Below, piece by piece: positions 1-8,748 of a DNA stretch of 64,000 bases. The translations under genes and the position numbers were made by a program. The stretch is from Symsagittifera roscoffensis (taxonomy: Eukaryota; Xenacoelomorpha; Acoela; Convolutidae): assembly GCF_963678635.1 (NCBI RefSeq), contig NC_087066.1, positions 18,533,275 to 18,597,274 on the forward strand. The letters run 5' to 3'. The notes below the pieces were generated by a model. It worked only from the letters and a program-made list of their open reading frames with translations. It was not told the origin of the DNA and ran no database searches. Numbering within the stretch: the first letter of the stretch is position 1; every line of letters begins with the position of its first letter.

Positions 1-80
1 CACCGTTTATAACTACTGAAGTAATATACAAATACGACAGATATACCAAAAACACAATTGGCTACATTACATTTTATAAT

Positions 81-90
81 CCATACTCAG
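81..90 (+). promoter_or_regulatory. Candidate splice acceptor upstream of the glycoprotein start
   Basis: The sequence ccatactcag ends in CAG and lies 13 bases before the ATG at 104. Envelope genes of retroelements are often expressed from a spliced RNA, so an acceptor here would be sensible. There is only a weak pyrimidine tract, and the matching donor would lie outside the window. This is inference from position alone. Confidence 0.2.
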
Positions 91-103
91 GATTATCATA
101 CAC

Positions 104-2722
104 ATGTATATTCTAAAATTATTAATTTTTCTCCAACTCTTTTTTCTAGTAATCTCAAATCAAAACATAAACCCTTCCCCTCGTACAGGACCACAAGATT
201 TATTAGTAACACATTACGATTGTGAAGAAAATGAACAAAAAACACTACACAAATATGCAATAAATCAAGTATCACAATGTGAAACAGAACCACAAGCTAT
301 AGAAACCACAAATGTAATAGCAACACTCTATTCAAAAGCCCGAGCAACAACAGTTACAGGTTATAAATTCACAGCAACATTTTCCGAAAAGAAAGTACAT
401 TGTTCACAAGTCTCGAACGGAAACAAAAACCGACTTGACCATGAATCATTCTATCAGAGTAATATAGAACGTCTTTTACATGTCAATCCCGACGATTGTA
501 AAAATGAATTACTTAGACTAAACATCACACAAAATAAAAACTCCGAAAGAAAGTTAGTTAACTTTCAAGTTTTTTCAGACTCTGTACATCAATCACAACT
601 TGAAAGACACCAAGGACATATAAAACTAGACGAAAAATACCCATATAACGGCGCACACGGACGATTAACCTATGACCTACACGATAAACATTGGATACCA
701 CACATTGGTATGAATAACCCATCAAACTGCAAAGCAGACACAAAAAATAAAGGATACCAAGAAATAATGTTTTTCGATTGGAAAATATAACTCGAAAAAA
801 TACAACTAACACGAGATTTATCAGATAATACAATGATCTATCAAGGAATCCGATTACCTTGTAAAAATGATCAAGGTTATTGCGACCCTACAACGAGAAC
901 ACAAGCAACAATTGTTTGGTTCCCCGAAGATACATGTACAACATTTCAAGTAGCAAGAATACACGCTCGTATGATAAAATTTCACGAAAAATACTTTATA
1001 CAATCAGTTCCATATGAACAAGTACATCCATCACGAAAACAAAGTACTAATTTTAGAAACATACACAATATAGAAAATAAATTGACACGTTTTCAAATAT
1101 ATCAAGAAACAGAACTTGCATGTAAATATAGAAATCCACTCCATAAAACACAATACTCTGAAATATTAGTTGAATACGAAAAAGGATTCGACATGACCAC
1201 TGGAAAAATAAAAATTGACCCATATGCCACAGGTCATCCTCCAAACGAAGGAACATCCTATATACCAGTTAATTTTGAAAAAAGCAACGGACAACCTGGT
1301 GGACATCTAAAACCCCATGACACCAGAAGCACACGCTTACAAGAATTATCACTAATGAATACTACATACTTCGGTAATATCCACTATGATATTCATTTAG
1401 ATATGAAACTAGATTATACAATTAGCCGAATTTTTCAAGAAATGTCACTCTCCGAATTAGAAACACTACACCAACTATGCGAATTAGAACGAACACAAAT
1501 ATTACAATCACTTGCACTAGCAGTATTAAAAATACCCTATGCAGGATACTTATTATCTGGAAATAGATCAAATTTTTTAGACTATGAAGGAAACATCTTA
1601 TGGTTTTATACTTGTACTAAAAAAGTATCACCACTATACGTTTTTGAAGATAAACGATGTTATAAAAGAATCCCTATCTTTTATAAGAATAAAGTACATT
1701 TCGTGGATACACTTTCACGAAGAACCTATTTCTGGGATACCGCAGTCCCATGTGGATCAGAAAACAGCCACAATGTAGTACAACTAAACCCTGATGAAAA
1801 TAAATATTATCTTCTCACTCCATATCCCACATTAATGCAATCACCCAAAAAATTTTCACCAGAAAGCATTCGCGCTATTGCTCGAAACCCAAATATAGAC
1901 TTACAATCAATAGGAATCTATTCAAAATCAGATATTCAACATCACATTAGAACACAACAATTCCAAGAATTATTAACACAAATGGACACTATACAAAGAC
2001 AATCAATAGATCAAAATTTACGCAAACTTGCAGAAACCGCAGGATTTGCCGATATCTACACGCAAGACTATAGCGGATATTTTAAAGACATTAAAGATTA
2101 TATATATCTAAACGGTGAAAAATACCGTCCCCAAGATATATCACCAATTAACATTTTTAGCTTTGTTACACTCAAAAATGAGATCCTCGATTTTCTAGGA
2201 TGGCCCTACTACATCTTAGAAAAATTGACTATTTTATACGCAATGTTTAACTTTATTGGATTTCTTTTCTCACTTTTAAAAGGAATCTACAACACATGTG
2301 CTATACACACACAAGTAAACAGACAAGCAAGCGTAGCACGCATACTCTTTGCAGGATTTTTTGGAATCTTTTCTACATCTATAAACAAAATTCTTTTAGA
2401 CGCACAAATAAAAGAATATAACACAAAAATAGCAACACGACAAAATACATACGACGAAGAACATAACAATGTAGACATAACGCCAACGGCACCACAATTA
2501 CCACCCCTACCAAATAACCATCCACTATCCCTAGTCCCACGAAATTTTCGAAATTTAGCCATCACACATAATCCAAATTTTCGACTCACCACATCACAAA
2601 GTCCCATCCAACATATAATGACACACCAGTCACAAGATGATAATACTTATGAACAAATTATTGAACAACCCCATACCACCGCTTTTCAGTCTCAAAATAA
2701 TCATTTTTTTAGCCCACGATGA
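104..2722 (+). pseudogene. Envelope-like class III (chuvirus/gB-type) glycoprotein, one in-frame stop
   Basis: The frame is open from the ATG at 104 to the TGA at 2720-2722, apart from a single TAA at 788-790. Frame is kept across the stop, giving about 872 codons. Residues 1-19 form a clear signal peptide with a long hydrophobic core (LLIFLQLFFLV). The central part has many cysteines and two patterns I associate with chuvirus glycoproteins and related envelope proteins captured by BEL/Pao-type retroelements: GNRSNFL (from 1559) and CYKRIP (from 1658). A hydrophobic segment at about 2225-2280 could be the membrane anchor. It is followed by a second hydrophobic stretch and a polar, proline-rich tail. 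The expected role is membrane fusion and entry. The family call is from recognition, not a search. The stop may be a real break, be read through, or be removed by splicing. The last bases overlap the next frame by ATGA. Confidence 0.65.
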
Positions 2723-4703
2723 GCCGCCAACTTGGATCACTACACCGATCAAATTCCCACCCAACCAATCTTACCTCTCCAATCCCAATAATACCACTTT
2801 TTGCTTTTCCGCCACCCGATTTTCCATCTAGTAATGTAACATCAGGCATGAATTCCGATACTAATTCACACATCTCAGTTTTATACTCCATCTCATAACT
2901 CAATAACCCGAATATTGAAACCCCCGATGAATTTGCCGACTCTGAACCATCTCCATCAAATAATTTTCACACCAATCCCCTAAATTTTTCTCAACCCCCT
3001 TTTCAACCCATATTATCCAATAACCCTGACCCAATCACTTCCACACCCTCTTATGCTTCCCAAGTTACCCCAACCTACTCCTCACTTCATTCTGACCAAT
3101 CATCTCATTCTCCAGACACCCCCCGAATCTCCCCAGAGCTAGATAATTTTATTACCCTTCAACAACAACCCTACCACCTCCATACCCCAACAATAAACCA
3201 AATCTCCTCCACAATAAATTCATCCAACCCCCCTACCCCTACACCCTCTTCAAATTATACTGAATCATTAGCACCATCATCCACATCAACTGAATCTTCA
3301 CTCAACACTAATAGAGCTTACCGCACTTTTAAAAGAAAGTTCCCCAACCATCCTTTCCCAGCAAAACCAGGAACAGCCCGTGAATACATCAACCACCCCA
3401 AGCATACTAACACAAAAGAATTTTTAGCCATCACCTTACCCTCATTCCCACAATACACCTTAAACACCCCCCACGACACTAACGAAACACGCAACTTTGT
3501 AGATGAATACGTTTTAATGCCCACTCTCTCTTGGACCTCATATTATCATTTTACTAACCCTCTTTGCTTACCTTTATCTAACACTCACATCGATATAGAG
3601 CGAAATACGGACATGCTATATCGACTCACTACACCACTAACCGCTAGACATTTTACTTACGTTGGATATAAAAAATCACTAAAAACACACACTGCACCTA
3701 GAGCTAACGAATATACACTCGAATACTATGATCACAACATCATCAGAGCTAACCAAGATCAATTCTTAGACGACGATCGCTTCGCTAATCCACAAATTAC
3801 CGAGAAATTTTTCATCAAGACACCATATATATTTACACTAAACATCTTCGACCGAAAGTTTGATCACATTATTTCAGAAGCACTAACAGACACACAAGCA
3901 TACGAAAATTTTAAAGAACGCTTCCAAATATTTTCACTAACCTTTCATTTCCTTGCACCACACGAAAGAGATTTACACTGCTCACACGATATTATGTTGC
4001 GCACTAAACAAACCCACACATATAGTTATTATCGCTTCATCCAAAATCACTTTGACCTACACACACCCTCTAGACAACCACACCATCGTTTTCAATTCAT
4101 TAATTCCAAATACACTTCACCATTTTTCCTAAATTTCACATATTGCATTAAAGATACTAACCTTCTATTATGTTGCGCACTAAACAAACCCACACATATA
4201 GTTATTATCGCTTCATCCAAAATCACTTTGACCTACACACACCCTCTAGACAACCACACCATCGTTTTCAATTCATTAATTCCAAATACACTTCACCATT
4301 TTTCCTAAATTTCACATATTGCATTAAAGATACTAACCTTCATGGTATTCTTCGCAATTATGATCCCATAACCCAAATGTACATCTTCTGTCCCATCACC
4401 AAGACCTTCAACGCCGAAGAATCCCGACCCTTCCTTATCCCGCACGAGTTTGTACAACCTATAGAAATCCCAATTTTAGAATTCATCCACAACACTAAAT
4501 TCAATCACAAATTATATAATCTAATCCAAAACACACCTTATGAGTTTGCAGTTGGCACTGAAGAAATAACCACTATCAAGGCACTTCAATTGCTTTGGCC
4601 ACTGCTTCAGACTAAAAATATCATCCGCATCTTAGCTAAACTACTAACAACTTCCGATCTCATCCACGACATCTTCCCCCACGGTTTTTTCCCCGACGAC
4701 TAA
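2719..4703 (+). pseudogene. Unrecognised accessory protein frame overlapping the glycoprotein stop; broken
   Basis: An ATG at 2719 overlaps the glycoprotein TGA (ATGA), suggesting coupled translation or a shared transcript. The frame has one TAA at 2896-2898 and is then open to about 4165. There a 176-bp tandem duplication shifts the frame; reading resumes from 4170 in the next frame and ends at 4703. Ignoring the breaks, the product has two parts. About 260 N-terminal residues are rich in Ser, Pro, Thr and Asn and probably disordered. About 390 C-terminal residues are rich in Tyr, Phe, His and Ile and look folded. There is no signal peptide, membrane segment or enzyme motif that I can see. 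I do not recognise the family. Diverged relatives of the C-terminal part occur at 25.3-26.3 kb and 28.5-28.9 kb in this window, which supports a real ancestral protein. It could be an accessory or structural protein of the same mobile element; that role is a guess from position. Confidence 0.6.
3991..4342 (+). repeat. 176-bp tandem duplication inside the accessory frame
   Basis: The segment starting attatgttgcgc at 3991 is repeated from 4167, with apparently perfect identity over about 175 bases. Because 176 is not a multiple of three, the second copy is read in another frame. The same roughly 58-residue stretch is therefore open at the end of one frame and the start of the next. This is seen directly, and the perfect identity implies a recent event. 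Confidence 0.95.
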
Positions 4704-4706
4704 CAG

Positions 4707-4785
4707 GTAAGTATGAATTAAATGAATATTACTAATTAATTAAAATATTAAAAAACTCAACATACTTTATCCATGTTTTCTTTAG
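4707..4785 (+). other. Candidate 79-nt intron just after the accessory frame
   Basis: CAG|GTAAGTATG at 4704-4715 is a near-ideal donor placed three bases after the stop codon. A T-rich tract ending ttttctttag at 4785 is a good acceptor. The resulting intron would be 79 nt, AT-rich and in the 3' untranslated region. Alternatively the donor could splice to a more distant exon and belong to the element's RNA processing. Splicing has not been shown. Confidence 0.4.
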
Positions 4786-4916
4786 ATTTTTAGCCTTCAT
4801 CCGACAATCACCTACAAAAACCACAAAAGACAAATAAAAATCGCAAATTTCATCAAACAGATTTCAAAAATTCTATTAATCTCTTACACTTATAAATTTA
4901 TAAATTTAATACCAAT

Positions 4917-5058
4917 GCAGTAAATTCATTTCTAAAAATTTTCCCCACAAGCAGTAAATCTAATTATGATGAAAATTTGTAACTTAAAATTCCCCCATAA
5001 CTAGCAGTAAATTTCCAAATTCTATGCAGTAAATTAATAAAATGCAAATGCAGTACTA
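4917..5058 (+). repeat. Cluster of GCAGTAAAT motifs
   Basis: The 9-mer gcagtaaat occurs at 4917, 4951, 5004 and 5026, and a variant gcagtacta at 5050. Spacing is 22-53 bases, so this is not a simple tandem repeat. It lies just beyond the candidate 3' intron, where an LTR or 3' untranslated control region of the element might be. Function unknown. Confidence 0.6.
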
Positions 5059-6237
5059 ACCTTTTGATATTTTCATTCATTCGCACAGAAATTCTATCCA
5101 CACTCGCACAGCTCGCCCACGAAGAATTGTTTAAAATAATGAATTTCAGTTTCAAGTTTTCACACTCAACAACTCTAACATATAATAACATGTTTCAAAC
5201 TTTCCTTTAACCCGGTTGGAAAGGAATCATATACTAAACAAAACTAACCAACGCAGCTTACTAAATACCACAAATCATAGAATAACAGCATGACTAAGAA
5301 AAGGAAACCAACGGTACCCAAACCGGATTAACCCAGTTTAAAACTGGATAATTTATTCTTTTGAAGACTATTATAAAGTCTAAGAAAGAAATAATAAAAC
5401 ACAAAAAAGTCGAAAGACAAACCCATACCACGAACAATTTGCTTTTTGGAAAAAGGACATAACCAACAAGACATAAGAAAAACCACAACAAACCCAACAT
5501 AAAACGTTGTCACATAACAGGACCCCTCACAAAAACCGCATGAAATCATACTCCCACTCCTGGCCTAACCCACCAGGAAGGACGTCCTGAGCATGCTCTA
5601 TAGCCGGCCTAACCCACCGCGCTACATCCACGCTTTGTGACCACACCTCTATTTTTAATAAGAGCTACTCAAGGGTGAGTAACTCTTCAAAATAACCGAA
5701 CTAAAACAAAAAGCTTTTGTGAAAACAACTAACTGAAATCATAATTAAAAAATATTAAACTAATAAATGTTTTATAAAATGTAAATTACATTATGCAATA
5801 CATAGATCAGAATACAACACCAAGGACGAACATCTAAAGACAAAACGACCCCACTACACTCGAGAGAGAATGGCCAACCACAATCGATATGCCACTCACA
5901 ATCACAACTCAAAGGATTTAGAGTACGACTTGACTTCGCAGAAAAGGACTTCATTGAACTAGACCAATGACCACCTCGATGTTCAAGTATACGTACAGAT
6001 CCGAGTAACCAGGCATCCCCTCCACGCACAATCTCCACGCCATTCCCAAACTAGATCAGACACAAAAGAAGTTCTCCACGCAGAACAGAAAAACCTGACA
6101 TAGCCAACCATTCTGAAATCAGATTTGAGTTTGTTGCAAAGACTTAGTCGTTGTCACTAGAAGACACAACGTCTTATGTCTCTAACTCCAGCTTCCTGGA
6201 ACTTCTTTAACAAAGAGGAAACGGAAGAAGATGAGTG
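5059..6237. other. Non-coding linker between the mobile element and the duplicated block
   Basis: I see no convincing gene. Small structures include a direct repeat of ggcctaacccacc at 5562-5574 and 5606-5618, and a short hairpin at 5660-5687 (12-base arms, one mismatch, 4-base loop). The plus strand stays A/C-rich and G-poor up to about 5.5 kb, as in the element to the left. Homology with copy 2 of the segmental duplication starts at about 6238. The end of the mobile element therefore lies somewhere in this linker, but I could not place LTR ends. Confidence 0.5.
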
Positions 6238-6324
6238 TAGTACCAAATTTGACCGCCAATGAAAGAATAATCTAATAGTATTGCAATTAAATTGCACTTA
6301 GCGCCGAACATCTGCCATTTGTGA

Positions 6325-6362
<38 letters not shown>

Positions 6363-6410
6363 AAAAGAAAGAAAGAGTGAGAATTGGAGGGGAGGGGGGG
6401 GGGGGTGGTG
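6325..6410 (+). repeat. (GT)n-(GA)n microsatellite followed by a long G-run
   Basis: About eleven GT units pass into GA units, then an A/G-rich stretch and a G-run ending ggggggtggtg at 6410. The G-rich tail has enough G runs for a quadruplex on the plus strand. It lies in the intron downstream of the trypsin-like exon. The copy-2 counterpart at 16541-16614 is shorter and interrupted. Confidence 0.9.
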
Positions 6411-6508
6411 TTTGAGATTTAAGAAAATCTAAAACACCAGACTGGAAACAATTACAAAATTAATTACGATACAGTTTTGCAATTAATTTCATGGGATGAA
6501 TGAAGTAC

Positions 6509-6870
6509 CTATTGGAGAAATAAATGTCTTCGCCCCCAATGATTGTCTCGAACTTTTCCCTTCGCAGTTTGCTCCTCATTGCCCCAAATGTGAAGTTACC
6601 CAGAAGCAGGTGGACATGATTGGCATCTTCCACACACCAAGCATGGGTCAAAACCCAACTATGGCCCACGACAACTCCCCCACAATACTCATTTAACTCG
6701 TCTTCTTCCCCTGTTGTCTTGACTACTTTCACGTAGTAGTTTCCAGCATAAGTAGGAATCTTCGCCTTTACTCCACCAATTATTCGCTTTTCAACATCTA
6801 TTTCAACGGTACTCGCTAATGTTTTAAATACTATTACAAAATAAATAACAACCCCAAGTAGGCTCACCAT
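6509..6870 (-). pseudogene. Trypsin-like serine protease homologue, first exon only (copy 1)
   Basis: Reading down from the ATG at 6868-6870, the exon encodes a hydrophobic signal or anchor (MVSLLGVVIYFVIVF) and a short propeptide. The activation site KR|IIGG and the first half of a chymotrypsin fold (CGGVVVGHSWVLTHAWC) follow. The catalytic His normally occupies the TAAHC position; here the motif is THAWC, so a Trp replaces it and the product is unlikely to be an active protease. A possible donor (GTACTT) follows the exon at 6508. The next exon seen in copy 2 would fall left of 6238, beyond the duplication breakpoint, and is absent, so this copy is a truncated pseudogene. Confidence 0.75.
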
Positions 6871-6996
6871 AGATAGAAAAAAAATCAAATATTTCTCAGC
6901 CTAAAGGTGATTTTTAACAAGAAAAGATTAAATAATGAACTGGAGCACAGAAAACATTGCATTATCTAAATTCATTTCGAAGCACGTTGGCTCATC

Positions 6997-7085
6997 TATA
7001 AATAAAAGCATCAAAACTAGCTCTTCCCGCAGTTTTCACGATGAGACGAAAACAACGAAAAATTCACAGCGTGTCATCAAAATAA
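6997..7085 (+). promoter_or_regulatory. TATA box, initiator-like element and 14-codon frame (copy 1)
   Basis: TATAAATA at 6997-7004 is followed 34 bases later by cagttt (7030-7035), an arthropod-like initiator, and by an ATG at 7041. A 14-codon frame (MRRKQRKIHSVSSK) then ends at 7085. The arrangement is preserved in copy 2 (TATA at 17219). It points away from the trypsin-like exon, so it could drive an unknown plus-strand transcript, or be chance in AT-rich DNA. Confidence 0.25.
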
Positions 7086-8681
7086 ACTAAAGAAATGGTT
7101 TTGAAGTTCTCTGGCCTGTTTGACAATTGCCATCAAAAAGTTGATGCAGGGGCAGATGAAGAATTAAATAGGAGGAGGGGGTTCTAGGATTTTTCAAGAA
7201 TGCTTCTTCGTGGACCATGATTTTCAACAAGCTAAGAAGGCCGATAAAATTGACTTTCTTAGCTCTCTCACAACACTAAAAATCCATTTTGAAGCAAAAA
7301 TTTTTGCGCTTCCGGTAGTTAAAACGTATAGGTCAAAATGGGCTGTTTTCGCAGAAATTTAGAGGTTTGCAGAAATTTAGAGAGCAGAATTTTAGGGTTT
7401 GTAGACCAAAAATGGATTCCGTAAAATAGTACTTAAAGTGATTATTGTAAACGTTCCACAGAGTTCAACAAATTCAAGTTTGCTTATTCGTGTTCAGGTG
7501 CCTATCGTACGAGCCCGTTAAACTGACTTTGTACAATCAATACAAGTAACCTTGATACAGACTGAACGACTGATTCATTGGCATCCATGCATTTTTTAAT
7601 TCGACAAACTGGAACCTGATCTAAACTACATTTTATGATTGGATAAATTAGATATTTTACCAATGTAAAGTATTTAATATTAACCAATCATGATCCATCT
7701 AACTAACAACCCACTTATTTGTAAGTGCTGAAGTTACTTGTAATTTCAGCACCAGAGAGATTTGAATTTAACTTAGAAAATAGTTGGACTCTCCCGAGCA
7801 CTTCAGCAGCCGCAATAAACCAGTATACCCTAGATCTATTGAGCCTAGCAGAGACTAGTTAAACAACCTGAGACTAGATAGTATAAGAGTAAGATTAGGA
7901 TCGGTATTAGACTAAGAAGTTGCACGAATCTATCCGGCCGAAAATAAGATAGCGTGACGAGCAGACGGTGTACCCTATCCGAAATTACTCTATGAGTTAT
8001 ACACTCCAGTCATAACTCAAAACCCACTAACTTTGTGGTTGCAGAAATGATGTTTCGATTAAACGAAAGAAGTTGATTTTTGTGGTTTTTTCTAACGTAA
8101 TGTATTAACCAGATTTTCTGATGGAATCAGATAAAACATTTCTACAAATTTTAAATCAAAAGTCGATAACAGTTTGGCGTCTCATTTAATTGCAAAATTG
8201 CATCATCACTGTAAAATTGCACTATTAAATTGCCTAATATGCATTTCTTTAGTCCGCTTGAAATTTCTCTGAAGTTGGTTTCACTTTTCATCAATTTTTC
8301 TTCAATTAAATACGTCTGTCCGGTCTTTGCATTTATCTTATCGAATCTGCATGCATTTGAAGAAAGTGACTGATAGTTTGTGCTTCTTTCTTTCTCTGTT
8401 TTATCTCCAATTTTTAAAAAGTGCAGACGGAAGAAATTTATATCATCCAAAAGGTATTGTTGTCTTGATCTCACAAAATATTTCACCTGCGATTTTTTTT
8501 CGTATAATTTTGGGAATTACAGATCGTCAACTCGACCAATTTTGGGGCAATTAGCATGATAAATAAAGTATAATCTGTCTTCGAAATCTCTCAAAACTGA
8601 ATCGAAGCTTGATATTTAGTATATAAAATTTTTCTATATGCGAAATAAATAATTTTGCTTATTGTTCCGACCATTTGAAAA
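7086..8681. other. Non-coding, paralogous to copy 2, with a 0.41-kb copy-1-specific insertion
   Basis: No gene recognised. The stretch 7608-8020 is absent from copy 2, where gacaaa joins directly to cccactaac. The inserted DNA begins ctggaacctgat, and its first 150 bases resemble 25143-25290 and 28345-28495 (shared words include caatcatgatc, and an ending like aatttcagc). It may therefore be a short mobile element or solo terminal repeat. A TATA-like tataaa at 8622 lies 60 bases before the signal-peptide frame at 8682. Confidence 0.5.
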
Positions 8682-8748
8682 ATGGGGAAGAAGTTTGTAT
8701 TCGGATGTGTTTCAATTTTTTTTCTTTTTGTTTTCCACGCTAAATCAG
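8682..8748 (+). CDS. Possible signal-peptide exon of an unidentified secreted protein
   Basis: The ATG at 8682 starts a textbook secretion signal (MGKKFVFGCVSIFFLFVFHA) followed by KSG, and the exon could end at tcag|gtacca (donor at 8749). A tataaa box sits 60 bases upstream. In copy 2 the beginning is kept (19953 onward), but a deletion of about 160 bp removes the hydrophobic core and the donor. I cannot find the following exon, and the donor is not strong, so this could be a chance open frame. Confidence 0.25.

Noticed and set aside
1584-1778. Second plus-strand frame inside the glycoprotein
   Set aside because: Alternate-frame shadow of the glycoprotein coding sequence.
5772-6038. 88-codon minus-strand frame left of the protease exon
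   Set aside because: I tested it as the missing second protease exon of copy 1; it has no trypsin motifs and lies outside the duplicated block.
7750-8020. Possible tRNA-derived sequence in the less AT-rich insert
   Set aside because: I could not draw a cloverleaf or find A- and B-box promoter words in the right order.
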